In this document: positions 44,182 through 54,496 of the stretch, piece by piece | How positions within the stretch are numbered: position 1 is the stretch's first letter | How the letters are laid out: the number at the start of each line of letters is the position of its first letter | The notes under the pieces: generated by a model | The model's database searches: none | Seen by the model: only the letters and a program-made list of their open reading frames with translations | Told to the model about the DNA's origin: nothing | Translations under genes and position numbers: made by a program | Origin: Blepharisma stoltei | Taxonomy: Eukaryota; Ciliophora; Heterotrichea; Heterotrichida; Blepharismidae | Direction of reading: 5' to 3' | NCBI GenBank assembly: GCA_914767885.1 | Contig: CAJZBQ010000019.1 | Span: 1 to 64,000 of the forward strand | DNA: 64,000 bases

Positions 44182-44727
44182 TTACTCGTCGAGCATGCTT
44201 GAAGGATGCACAAGCATGCTATGCTTTTTGAACGCATACTTGTTGTAAAGAGTTAATCCGCATTGCAAACATTTGACTTTTTTGACGTCTTGGTGAACTT
44301 GTTCCATGTGATATTTCGCACAGAATTTTAATTTTTAATAAACAAAATTATCCATTTTTTATAAAAAATTTCCTATAAATTTTCAAGTTCAGAATTTGCT
44401 ATTGAACTTTTTATCACAAATTTCGCATTGATGAATTTTTTCAATTTTACTATGGAGTTTTCCTGAATGCTGCCTTAAACCTTTGTAGTTTTTAAATGAT
44501 CTTCCGCATATCTCGCACAAAATTTTTCGCCGGATTACTGTGTTTTTAAGGTTGGCAAATCTACTGCAATCAACCTTCACAAAATTAAGAATTTTTGAAG
44601 GAAAAGAGGGCTGAATTTCAGCAGAAGATTCATCTCCAAAGGCACCAATGAGAGGAAGATGTGGAATTTCGTTGTCATAAGGCCATATAAACATGTTGCA
44701 GAGCTCACTTTTCAATATTAGATCCAT
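44182..44727 (-). CDS. C2H2 zinc-finger protein
   Basis: Removing the 69-bp IES 44321-44389 gives 158 aa. Three C2H2 fingers: 'CEICGRSFKNYKGLRQHSGKLH', 'CEICDKKFNSKF' continuing across the IES into 'CAKYHMEQVH' (C-x2-C-x12-H-x4-H, exact), and 'CLQCGLTLYNKYAFKKHSMLVH'. The N-terminal 75 aa have no known domain. Probably a nucleic-acid-binding regulator. Confidence 0.85.
44321..44389. other. 69-bp IES with a pointer lacking TA (CAGAATTT)
   Basis: CAGAATTT at 44321 and 44390. The junction lies inside a zinc finger whose spacing becomes exactly C-x2-C-x12-H-x4-H, so the border is well fixed even though no TA is present. Confidence 0.88.
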
Positions 44728-45569
44728 ATATATATTAGTAAATATTAAGTATATTTTTATTTTAGTTTATATAAAATTCTTATTTATATTGATGCTAAGC
44801 TCAATCAAAAGAAAATATATATAGTTTTAGCTTAACTGTTTTAAATTTCAAAGGAAATTTGGTTTTGCTAGTGTATGGATTGGCTAGACTGAACAAGTCT
44901 AATAAATTATCTACTCAGAAAAATATTAATAATTAAAATTTAGCTTAACTTTGCCATTTCCAAACTTTTCTAGAACAAAGTTCCTCAAAATAAAAATAGC
45001 GAAATGCAGTTTTTCGTTAAAATCAGAGAGAAATACCTATAAAATAACAAATAGATAGAATGAAAGGCCTTAACTGTGTGTGTATTAGCTTAGTTTGGTG
45101 CTGCTTACTATAAGATTCAAAAATAAAATTAGGAATGAAAATATAGATAAAATCTGATTAAAATCCAGGTAAAATGTAGATTAATTAAGAAGAACGCTTA
45201 TATCGATAAAAAATTAAGGATATTAGTAGCAAATTGTGGAAGATATGAGAATTTGTTTTATTTTTTTTTTAAAAAATATCAAGAATAGTGTAAGATGAGT
45301 TTAATAAAAATTAACACAAAGCTATTTTCAGGTAATTTATTAAGAAAACTAACTATAAATGAAATATTGTTAATATTATGAAAATAGGTATTTTCATTCA
45401 TTTTACCATAAGCTTTTAGAATTTTATTCACAAAAATGGCTAGTTCTGATAGCATTTATAGATATAAAAAATCCAAAAATAATCATAAATCTCCTTTAAT
45501 TCCTCAAATTAAAGTAGAATTAAATATGAATTCCTTAAATTTATATACTTTTAGAAATCCTAAATAGCA
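44728..45569. other. Intergenic AT-rich DNA
   Basis: No ORF, repeat or element recognised. It holds the promoter of the divergent-looking zinc-finger gene and the 3' end of the YIPF gene. Confidence 0.5.
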
Positions 45570-46253
45570 TTATTTAAAAAAAACTAAATTTGTAACCAAA
45601 ACAATTGAAACTTCACCTAAGAACAGCATAGCCGCTATAACTGCTTTCAGTTTCCCATTAATATTATTCTCACTCACTAAATTTTTTATTAAAGCTCCCA
45701 TACTTCATAACCCCGCTGACAGTGTAAGCACAATTCTTACAACCTGTGACGTAAAAATGCAAATTGGTAAAATAAATAAATACAAAGAAAAAGAATACCC
45801 ATATAAAGAAACCAAATAAATAAATCCCACATTTGATAGTAAGCAGCAAGAAATTAAAGGAAAAGCAACTAAAAGTCCATAAATAATTGAAGCTGCCACC
45901 AAAAAATTAGATAAATGTGGTCCGATTGTATTGTAGTTAATTGCTGATTCAATATTTCCAAATGCACAAAGCATAAAAATGACTGTGGTCGCGATCCAAA
46001 ACGGGCCATATGCATCTGGCTTTGCAGAGCCAAAAAATCCAGACGGTGCAATAGGAATTATTGAGATAAATATCCTGTGAAAAACTGTACGTGTATCTAC
46101 ATTGAAGTAAGGTCTATAGTATTTTACCTGCCAACACTTGTAGTTTTCTTTTGGTTTGGTCTCAAAAAGCCTATCAAATTCAAAAATTCCATCAGAGTTG
46201 ATTGAAAGGTCTTCTTGTTGCAATAAACCTTTTTGATATGTGGATTTTTCCAT
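45570..46253 (-). CDS. Yip1-domain membrane protein (YIPF1/2-like)
   Basis: 227 aa, uninterrupted. A cytosolic N-terminus of about 70 aa ('FDRLFETKPKENYKCWQVKYYRPYFNVDT') is followed by about five membrane helices. 'YGPFWIATTVIFMLCAFGNI' is the Yip1 signature after TM1, and 'YLVSLYGYSFSLYLFILPICI' is a later helix; both match YIPF1/YIPF2, Golgi/ER proteins that bind Rab GTPases. One TGA-Trp at 45708. Confidence 0.85.
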
Positions 46254-46413
46254 TTTATCACTATGTATTTCGAAGAACAGAATTTATAATTAAGTAATTC
46301 TATATAATTCAGCAGTTTTAGAGCTTAATTTATAGCAAACTAATCCTTATAGCTTCTTATCTAAATAAACTATCTGAAAAGAGTATGTTTTCTATTAAGA
46401 AATTTTACTTAAA

Positions 46414-47152
46414 TTATTTATTATCTGGGTAAAATTCCTCACTCAATTTGCTAATGGTTTTTCTCAAAAAATCTTGTTCATTTTCGTAATTTTCAAAGGA
46501 TTTTTCAAGGCATGGTTTACTGCAGTCTTTATATGTTTTGTATTTTTCTAAACTATCTTGATCAACTAAGTCAAACTTTTGGTATTCCTCTAAAGTGATA
46601 TTTCCCATGCATCTTTCAAAACATGATTGAACATCTGCTCTGCGTCTTTTTAGTCTATTATATTGAAGGAAATATTGGTCGTATCTCTGGACACATTTAT
46701 CTTTACCTTCCATATAGCATTTCATATGAAGATCCCATAGTTTTGTTTCGTAGAAGTTAATATCTTCTTTAGCTCTCATTATTTTTTTGTTAATTCTTTT
46801 GGTTTCTTCTAACTCCCCATTTTATAAGTGAGAAAAACTAATGAAAAAACCCTTAAGAGTAAATTTTTTTTAATATATAAAATTTTATATTAAATATTTT
46901 TATATATAATTAACAAATAATATTTTAGAATGCTTATCTCCTTAAGCATAATCTTTATATATTAATTAATTATCTTTTCGAAATTTGTAATTAAGAAATT
47001 CAGTATCCGAAATTTTTTTTTATATAATTTTAATATAAATTTATTTAAAAAAATTAAACCTCTTTAAGAACGAGCAAAAATACTTGCTCTTTCTTAAAAG
47101 ATTGGAGTAAAAGCTTTAGTTTTTCTTCTTCAAATGTACTCTTGCTAGCCAT
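46414..47152 (-). CDS. FAM136A-like (DUF842) small Cys-rich protein
   Basis: Removal of the MITE-like insert 46810-47107 adds an upstream start (47152) and gives 146 aa: 'MASKSTFEEEKLKLLEETKR'. Helical and charged, with paired cysteines 'KCYMEGKDKC', 'CFERCMG' and 'DCSKPCLE'. The C-x3-C pairs and overall length fit FAM136A/DUF842, a mitochondrial intermembrane-space family; a small-Tim relation is an alternative. Confidence 0.65.
46810..47107. mobile_element. Diverged TNA-CTCCC MITE (family 4)
   Basis: 298 bp, TAA at 46810 and 47108. The ends 'ctccccattttataagtgag' and 'cttaaaagattggag' keep only the terminal CTCC/GGAG of the other families; the interior is AT-rich. Excision brings ATG 47152 into frame ('KLKL|LEETKRI'). 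Confidence 0.75.
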
Positions 47153-47290
47153 ATTCAATTATTTATTAGTTTTATAAATTCAGTGAAATATATCGAATTA
47201 TATTATTTTAGATAAAATTAGTGATCTCTTATATTCATAAATAGTTCTAATCTCTTTTGGATACTATTGATATCAAATTTATATAATAAG

Positions 47291-47463
47291 ATATAGGCTT
47301 TGCCTATGAGTAGCCTGATATTGGATCATGCATGGAGAGTTTCTCTCAAATTGGTAAGGCCAAATCAGGTATTCAAGCCAACTTTATAAGCCTCTTATGG
47401 TACAATTACCAACCCTCCATCCTAAGCGCATATCGGGCTACTTATAGACAAAAACCTATATAT
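47291..47463. mobile_element. TATAG element with 33-bp inverted ends
   Basis: 'atataggctttgcctatgag' at 47289 pairs with the complement of 'cttatagacaaaaacctatat' (ending 47463), and 'tagcctgatatt' with 'atatcgggcta'. Loop of about 110 bp, no ORF. Confidence 0.7.
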
Positions 47464-47700
47464 TTTAGATGCTGCCAAATAGACTTTTCAGTAATGTTAT
47501 CTCATATCATATATCCCAATTATGACTATGCTTATAGGGTATAAAATTTTATAATGATTATTAATCTATGCTCTTTATTTTTCATTATAAGCTTATAGGA
47601 AACTTTGTTTTCAGCGCTAAGCAATAGTCTTACACTAGCCATATCCTTATATAGCCAAACTTATAAATATGCAACTAAAATGAATAAATAAATTACACGT

Positions 47701-49052
47701 ATGCAAGACATATTTAAAAAGGACCAATACAACTTCCAGCTTGTCGGAGAGCCCAGCCAAACCTTACAGCTAATTTTACTCCAAAATCAATCAGTTTTCA
47801 CTAACCTCCCTTATATCGTTTATATGTCGAAAAATCTAAAAATCAAAAAAACTAAAAATTCCTGATACAAATCTCTATCAAGCCTATTTTACGATAATCC
47901 TGAGTTTATTCACAAAATAAAAAACCAAGAAGGAGCTTTAGAATATGTAGGGATCAGCAAAACAATGGGTGGCAAAATATTCGGATTAAATCCCAAGATT
48001 TTTGATGGAAAAATGATAATTAGATTTGATGCTTTACTAGCTTATACTTCAGAAATTTCAATAAAGAACCATTTAAGTCAAGATATGCAGATGAGAAAAG
48101 AATTATGGATTGAAGGGTCAGGTGATGGAATTATCTTTCTACAAACCCCTTGCACTTTAATAGAAAAAAGATTGAGCAATGATGAAGAAATTTTGGTTTC
48201 GAAGAATTCAATTGTAGCGTGATCAAAAAATATAAGGATCACAAATAATACAGAAAATAATTCGTTCGCAAATTCTTATTATTATGGATGGGTTCAAAAT
48301 ATACATAAAATGGCAGGTAATTAGCGACCGTCTTCACCTTGGCGAGTGTCCTTATGTATATCGGATGTGGTTTTTGCTGCAAAGAGCTGCCCAAGGATGG
48401 GCTAGCCTCGAAGACAGAGGCCCAGTATTATTTCTGCTAATTAGTGGCCAAGCTCGAACTGCAGTTTTTTGCATCTTTTTTGCCAGCAGTGCCAAAGACC
48501 AGGCTGGGTGTCCGATGAAGGCAGGGCACTTACCTGCCTAGGCTGCTTTGTGATTTGTCCCGAATCGCATAAGCGGTTGAATTTTTTCTTAGTACTGAGC
48601 CAGGGGACAAAGGAAAGACAGGCCAGACAATACTCTCAGGGGCTACAGTCTCTCCAGTTTAAAAGGGTCCTGTGGAAGGGGTGATCTGGCCAAGCTAAGC
48701 AGGGTTGGGTAAGCTGATTTCTTGTGTTGGTCCCGTCAAAGTCCGTATGACTCGGATTATAGAGAGAAAATGCCTCTATCGAGAAATCGGGGGTTTCGGC
48801 CCAGGCTCAAGTTAACCGTAGAACACATGGTGCTCATGAATGGGGATTATAGAGACACATCTTAATCTGATCTAATGATGGGTTCAAGCCAATGTGAAAG
48901 GGCCTGGCGTAGTTTATATAGAAGGGAATGGGATAACACAAGAAGAAAGAAAAAAGAGTATTTCCAACAAGAGAATTAGAGCTTTTATGTTTATGTTTTT
49001 CTTTATGATAGTCGTAGAAATTATTCAAATGTATCTAGAAGAGTTCATCTAA
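47701..49052 (+). CDS. AIM24-family protein with C-terminal membrane segment
   Basis: Removing the retroposon 48287-48876 gives 253 aa. 'EPSQTLQLILLQNQSVFTNL', 'IFGLNPKIFDGKMIIRFDAL', 'ELWIEGSGDGIIFLQTPCTL' and 'SYYYGWVQ|ANVKGPGVVYIEG' match the beta-rich AIM24/TRAP-like fold, where G-x-G-x-[IV] strands and 'V-x-GPG-x-VY' are diagnostic. A hydrophobic helix 'FMFMFFFMIVVEIIQMYL' ends the protein. AIM24 proteins act in mitochondrial inner-membrane organisation in yeast; the plastid/bacterial members are less clear. Confidence 0.82.
48287..48876 (+). mobile_element. SINE-like retroposon S6 in an exon
   Basis: 11-bp duplication GATGGGTTCAA (48287, 48877). Starts 'aaaatggcaggtaattag', ends (TCTAAT)-like. 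Contains 'gagaaatcgggggtttcggccca', related to S2 and S8. 590 bp, no long ORF. Confidence 0.93.
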
Positions 49053-49589
49053 TTCCTCGCTTGTAAATTTGAACCAAGCATTGTTTCAATTTACAGGATA
49101 ATTTTTTTTTGAAAAAAAATATATGAAATTTTTAATTAATTATAAAATATCAATTTAAATTAACTTTGTTTAAACGTCTTAAAAATAAAAATAATTTAAC
49201 CTTAAACTATATGTATATATAATAGTATTTTTAGCAATAAAAAAATAATTTAGCAAAGGTTAATCTATCCAAAAATGAAATTTTATAAGTAATTTGTTCC
49301 AATTTAAAAGAGGGGGATGATAAGAAATGTAAAATCCTATGATTTAACAAACAATATCTAAATAGTTAACTATTCTTTGGTTTATTTATTATTTTTAAAT
49401 CCTGAAATGGTTATAATATAATTATCAGTATTTTTTAAATAATTAAATAAAATTATTTATTTAAAAAAATTTTACGAATTAAGTGGCTATTTAAATATTT
49501 TGTGAGATTGATATTAAATGTATAAAAGTTCAGTAGATTTATATGATTTTTCAAAATAATGAAAATGGCAGTTAAAAATATTAATTTGA
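49053..49589. other. Intergenic AT-rich DNA with a solo MITE end
   Basis: 'gttccaatttaaaagaggggg' at 49286 resembles the right end of the family 3 MITE; no matching left end found. Nothing else recognised. Confidence 0.4.
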
Positions 49590-49841
49590 ATGAAGTTAAG
49601 CGATATTGGAAACTTGCTTGAACGAAGAAACAGAGAAATGAAGCAGCATATAAAGCAAAATGACTGGAAAACAGATGAAAAAATCAAAATAAATCATCGA
49701 AAAACAGCTAGCTTGAATTTTCCTATGCAAAATAATGGAGTCAAATATATGAGATTTCAGTTTGATTCTGAAAGTTTAGGAAAATCGCTTATCCTCCCTA
49801 TTCTTGATGGAAGCGACCATTATCATCCATCAAGAACGTAG
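49590..49841 (+). CDS. Small ORF, 83 aa, unknown
   Basis: 'MKLSDIGNLLERRNREMKQH' followed by 'LNFPMQNNGVKYMRFQFDSE'. Amino-acid composition looks coding, but there is no known domain and it may be one exon of a split gene. Confidence 0.35.
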   Translation: MKLSDIGNLLERRNREMKQHIKQNDWKTDEKIKINHRKTASLNFPMQNNGVKYMRFQFDSESLGKSLILPILDGSDHYHPSRT

Positions 49842-50193
49842 ATTAAAAAAAAGTTTATATGATTTATTATTTCCCCATATTAAACAATTTTCTATAGTCA
49901 CAAGATATAAATATTAAGTATATTAGGAGTGCGTTGCCAGCCATTTGATAGGAATTTTTTTCTCACATGATATTTCCTCTGATTTGGCCTAAATTTTTCT
50001 CATGAGGCAATTGATCTTTAAAATTCTATCAAATTTATCGCAAGTAAAAAAATTTCAATAAAAAATATCCGAGGAAATGTCACACGAAGAAAATATTTGC
50101 ACGGAGCCAGCTAAGAGGTTTCATTTTTAAAATTTGAAAACTATACAATTAGAATGGAACTAATTTTCAATTTTTAGGAAATTTTAATAATCA
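49842..50193. other. Intergenic or IES-like AT-rich DNA
   Basis: Between two small plus-strand ORFs. I could not find a pointer that joins them in frame. No repeat copy seen elsewhere in the window. Confidence 0.35.
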
Positions 50194-50598
50194 ATGATGG
50201 GTGAAGTTAGAAACCAAAACATTTATATTGCTCCTTTAAGCAGCAGCACAAATTTACGAGATGCACTAGGAAAATATTACCAGCCAAAAACTTCAGTTGT
50301 TAGAATTCCTGCGTTTCCAAAAAGTCCTTTTGGCACTCATAACAACTTGAATAATTCAAGTTTGATTTTTACAGAATTAGAGCTCCATAATTTAAATGAA
50401 GAAAAAAATGAAGAAAACATTAAGCTCATTAAAAAAGTTAATGGCAGAAACGCAAAGAGAAGGAATTCAGAAAGAGACATGACAAACTCAATATCTTTTA
50501 GATATAGAATTAAATCACTGCAGCCACAGAGGAACTATTCCTATGGAATTAATACTGGATCCACAGAAGGGAATTATTGAAGTGAGCTTCTGTGATAA
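50194..50598 (+). CDS. Small basic protein, 134 aa, unknown
   Basis: 'MMGEVRNQNIYIAPLSSSTN' to TAA after two TGA-Trp codons ('GNYWSELLW'). Middle is Ser/Asn/Lys rich with 'GRNAKRRNSERDM', a possible basophilic kinase site. Convergent with the MORN gene, 20 bp away. Not recognised. Confidence 0.5.
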
Positions 50599-50618
50599 AT
50601 TAATTGTTTATTATTAAT

Positions 50619-51501
50619 TTAACGCTCGAGCTTAATTAGAGCTTCGTTGGATTGAAATTTTCCATTTTTCCAAAGTCCTGTATATGTGTTTCCGTTTTCA
50701 TCTATGTATTTTCCTGTTCCGTTTGGCATATTGCCACAATATTCTCCTTCATATATACTTTTATCATTATAAATGCATTTTCCTATCCCATGTTTTGAGT
50801 CACATTTAAAATCTCCGACATAAATTGTCCCATCAGAGTATACAAAAGCATTTTAATCAATATAAAATAAATTTAAAGAGTATTTATATTTAAATTTATC
50901 CTTTTTTTAGTAAACTGCCTTCTTTATTATTAGCAGGAATATCTAATTCTTATTGAAAATAATACAAAACTAGCAGCTTATTAAATTATTTCCTTTTAAT
51001 AATAATATTGTAAATGGCATAAAAATATTTTCCTTTTCCATCAAAATTGTCATTTTTAAATTCGCCTTCATATTTATCCCCAAATATAAAAATATAAACA
51101 CCTCTGCCATTCCGTTCCCCATTTTTATGATCTCCTTCATAAATATTTCCTTTTGCGTAAATATATCTTCCTCTTCCATGGAAAACATTATCTTTGAAAT
51201 AGCCTTCATAAATATCTTTTGAAGCAAAAATAAATTTTCCATATCCATCGAATTTATCATATAAAAATTCACCTTCATAATAGGCGCCACTTGGATATAC
51301 TAATTTTCCTTCTCCATGCATAAGCCCATTTACTATTTCCCCAGTATAGATATTGCCATCAGCAAATCGAATAGTCCCAACGTTGTCAATAGAATTGGCA
51401 TTGCTTTCTGTTGGGGGATTTGAAGTAAAATCTGTAAATTGAAAAGAAAGATTGTAGTGATTCAATGATATTGCTCTTGGATTTGGTTGTAAAAAAATCA
51501 T
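50619..51501 (-). CDS. MORN-repeat protein
   Basis: Removing the IES 50839-51019 gives 233 aa. Eight MORN units of the form Y-x-G-x-[FW]-x-x-G-x-x-x-G-x-G-x, for example 'YTGEIVNGLMHGEGKLVYPS', 'YEGYFKDNVFHGRGRYIYAK' and 'YVGDFKCDSKHGIGKCIYND'. The first 50 aa are not repeat. MORN proteins bind membranes or scaffold cytoskeletal structures; role unspecified. Confidence 0.87.
50839..51019. other. 181-bp IES in the MORN gene, TA pointer
   Basis: TA at 50839 and 51020. Joins 'FDGKGKYFY' to 'SDGTIYVGDF', giving a perfect MORN unit. An alternative pointer ATGC keeps the frame but adds residues that break the repeat. Confidence 0.82.
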
Positions 51502-51707
51502 ATGATTGCGAGTTGAAAGATTATAAAATAGAGATTCTCACCTAGATAGAAAAATTTTTCTAAAATAATTTTTGTATTCAAGCAGACCAACAACCAATTT
51601 TTTATATTTTTTCATTATAATAAATCAAAAATGATAAAAATTCAGAATTACTTATTTTACTTTCATAAAATTACAAATAAGTAAATCTATAGCGTTTTAA
51701 TTACACG

Positions 51708-52360
51708 TTAGACTGCTGCAGCTATTTTATCACTAAAAACCATTCCTTCAAACTCTTCTAGCTGCCTTCTAAACCCAAAATTCGGATCAATAATTTCTCT
51801 TGTATGTCTTACATGCTCAAAAGCATCTGAATACCTCATATTATGAAATTTCATTAAATATGCGATTACAACCGTTGCAGACCTCGAAACTCCTTGAAAG
51901 CAATGCACTAGCACTTTCCCTCCATTATTAATTGCAGCATTTATAAATTCAAAGCATTCGTCAAGTTTCGATAAAATACACATTTATTGGTAAATTAGCT
52001 TATAAATCATATTTATCTGTTTACTATTATACAAAAATTGGTATTAGCCTTAAGAATACTATAGATTCGCTCAATTAAAAAATTATATTTACTGTGGGAT
52101 CGTCACTAATGCTTACTAGATATACTTTTCTATGATATTTATAATCTTAGTTAAGAATAAATATAAAAAATAAAATAACGCAAAGTGGCATAATAAGTCA
52201 CGTTCGGCACTTTTGAAGGTCTAATAGGGCAAACAGTAAGCACATGTGTAATCCCTAGCCTATACAAAATTGTATGATTATTTGCAGCAGCAAGCGACCC
52301 TAAATACAGTTTCTTTATAACTTGATCTGGGACATCATTTCTTTTCCTTTTAATTACCAT
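51708..52360 (-). CDS. Dual-specificity protein phosphatase
   Basis: Removing 51976-52084 and 52121-52175 gives 162 aa. 'DVPDQVIKKLYLGSLAAANN', 'LYRLGITHVLTVCP' and 'ISDDPTVNILSKLDECFEFI' (the general-acid Asp loop, partly between the inserts), then the catalytic loop 'VLVHCFQGVSRSATVVIAYL' with H-C-x5-R. 'AFEHVRHTREIIDPNFGFRRQLEEFE' is the DSP C-terminal helix. A small atypical DUSP acting on phospho-Ser/Thr/Tyr. The middle exon is only about 12 codons long. Confidence 0.85.
51976..52084. other. 109-bp IES in DUSP, ATA pointer
   Basis: ATA at 51976 and 52085. Joins 'SDDPTVNI' to 'LSKLDECFEF'. Confidence 0.7.
52121..52175. other. About 55-bp IES in DUSP, TA pointer
   Basis: TA at 52121 and 52176. 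Joins 'VTYYATLRY' to 'LVSISDDPTVN'. Border chosen by frame; total length is divisible by three. Less certain than others. Confidence 0.55.
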
Positions 52361-52378
52361 TTATAAAAAACTTTACAA

Positions 52379-54199
52379 TTATCTTAAAAGTTTTTTAAAC
52401 AAAATTTCTCCTTCAGCGCCTGTTTTATCGACCCCAGCCCAACTCTCTGCACTGACGCCAGAAAAACTGAACGACGGAGGATTTAGACATTCCATTATAT
52501 CTTCACTGTTTCTTCTTTTATTCTGTTTATCTACAATTGAGCTTATATTAAGTGTTTGAGGCCTTTTCATAATGGGAGGTGTGGCTTTTATTTTTTTTTT
52601 CTGAAAAATTTTAATTTTTATACTAGTAAAAAATAAATATAGCAAAGGCAAATATTTTTAAATAAAAAATATGCGCAGAGGTGGGGATACTTCACTAGTT
52701 AAGACATGTGGCCAAAACTGTGGTAAAGTTCTGCTTTGTCTGAAAAATTCTTTTGGGGTTGCGTTATAGTAAAATAGTAAATAAGCTTTGTTGCTTTCTA
52801 CAGCATCTTCGCTCATTTCTTCGACCATATCGTCATCGAATTTGTATCATCTTTGGTCATTTTTGTTTTTGGAATAAGTGAAATAGTGCCCTTCTGTTAA
52901 TTTTCCAGAGTGGTTAACGACTGCGTATAAGTCGTATTTTGGAGGAGTTTTTTGTGGGCCAGCTACATATTCAGCTAAGTCAAGACTTTTTAGAGGAAAT
53001 CCTATACTATTTATATGTGAAATTTATAGCTAATACATAATTTTAATATAATTTATGTCTTTATAGCTTTTAAATTAAAATTCAATACAGATTGGTTTAT
53101 ATCAGTTTTAATTTTTTCCTGAATTTCTGGGGTGAAATGAAATCTTTTTAGCTGGAAAATTAAAATCGGCGGAACCTTTCAAATGCTGTAACTTTTCGTG
53201 GCAGTCACCTGCTTGTTGCATTTTGAGCAGAACCAGCTTTGCTCTAAGCTTTCATTTTTTGTGAAATCTTTTAAGCATTGCTTTAGTGAGGTGCCTTTAT
53301 TAGCACTTATAGGTAAAGAAATTGACATAAAAGGCTCGAAATTTTGAGAAATTTGGTCACATTGTGTGCATTTTAATGTTGATTTTAATTGCCCATGAAA
53401 TATACAGTATTAAATTAATTTTTTTATAATCACCAATTTTTATAATAAATATGAACTGAAAGAGATTCATTAATTCAGTTTGGCATAAATCAACTATAAC
53501 GGAACTTGTAGATTTCAAATGATCATGCCAGGCTTGTGCAGCTTGGTGTTCATCTGTATCTCCATTGCATTCGGGGACTGGTGAAGATGAATTTGTGTTG
53601 GCTCTATTGAGCAGCTCATTCATTTTCCCCATAAAAAAAGTAAGAAATTCATGAACGTCATGCTCCTCTTCTTGTGCAAATTGAGTATTTTTTTGGACAA
53701 TTTCAACGAAATGCTTAACCTTCTTCTTTAAAAAATAAAAAAAAAATTAAAAAAAATATTAAATAAATTTTCTATGAAAAAAATTTTTAGTGGGCAATTT
53801 AGGCACTATACAGTCATAATTTGCCTTTCATTGAGTTCTTATGATTTCTGCAAACGCATAAATCAGCTCTGCGGATGAATTATCTCTGTTTTGAAAGCAC
53901 ATCTCTTCTTTAAATAACCCACTCAAGAAATAATCCGCCAATGGATTTGTATTGCAAAGGCACTGAAGCACTGCATTTATATAGCAAGTTTTCCCTAAAT
54001 TTTCAAAGCCACCGATTCCTGAAATAGCCTTCTTTTCTTTTTTAGGGTTTTTGAAGTTGTTAACAAGCGAAATATACCCTTTACTTGTACGAGTTGGAGA
54101 AATTACTTCAGTTTTTTCTTCTTCGTTGATTTCTTTGAGTTTTTCAGACATAAGTCTTTCGTTTTCAGCTACGCTTTTTCGGCAACAAGCTGCGCCCAT
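52379..54199 (-). CDS. Ubiquitin-specific protease (USP), N-terminally lipidated
   Basis: Four IESs removed (52589-52669, 53003-53061, 53396-53456, 53729-53806): 513 aa. 'MGAACCRKS' is a myristoylation/palmitoylation signal. Cys box 'GFENLGKTCYINAVLQCL'; 'EEEHDVHEFLTFFMGKMNELL'; Zn knuckle 'KCTQCD' and 'WFCSKCNK'; 'LIFQLKRFHF'; His box 'YDLYAVVNHSGKLTEGHYFT' with 'WYKFDDDMVEEM' and 'YLLFYYN'. All catalytic positions (Cys, His, Asp/Asn) are present. It removes ubiquitin from membrane-near substrates (inference from lipidation). Ser-rich C-tail. Confidence 0.92.
52589..52669. other. 81-bp IES in USP, TA pointer
   Basis: TA at 52589 and 52670. Joins 'SEVSPPLRI' to 'KATPPIMKRPQ'. Confidence 0.75.
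53003..53061. other. 59-bp IES in USP, TATA pointer
   Basis: TATA at 53003 and 53062. Joins 'VLNFNLKAI' to 'GFPLKSLDLAEYV'. Confidence 0.8.
53396..53456. other. 61-bp IES in USP, TGAAA pointer without TA
   Basis: TGAAA at 53396 and 53457. Joins 'QTELMNLFH' to 'GQLKSTLKCTQC', the family pattern LF-x-G-x-L-x-S-x-x-x-C. Confidence 0.85.
53729..53806. other. 78-bp IES in USP, TA pointer
   Basis: TA at 53729 and 53807. Joins 'WKANYDCI' to 'KKKVKHFVEIVQKN'. A 24-bp alternative (53736-53759) also keeps the frame but would be unusually short. Confidence 0.6.
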
Positions 54200-54496
54200 A
54201 TATAATTTATTAGTTGAAAAAATAATTGGGAATTCGAATTTAAGCTAATTATTTATTAAAGGTTTTTGAGGAGAGAAAAGAACTTTCTGGAGAAAATTGC
54301 TAATTTCTTTTGATATTATAAAAATTATAAACTTAAAAAATTATACATGGAGCTTTGATCAGTTAGTTAGTATAGAATCTATTTATTTGATAAATTTAAA
54401 TGCGTTTCAAATGCAAAATCTTGAATAAAAGATTTAGCTCTTAGAATTATAAATGAAAATATCATAATAAAAATTGGTTAAGAAATAATATTTTAG

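Noticed and set aside
49590-50598. One gene spanning both small ORFs
   Set aside because: No direct repeat pair joins them in frame without a stop.
53736-53759. 24-bp IES in the USP gene
   Set aside because: It keeps the frame but is far shorter than all other inserts; the 78-bp alternative gives a better family match.
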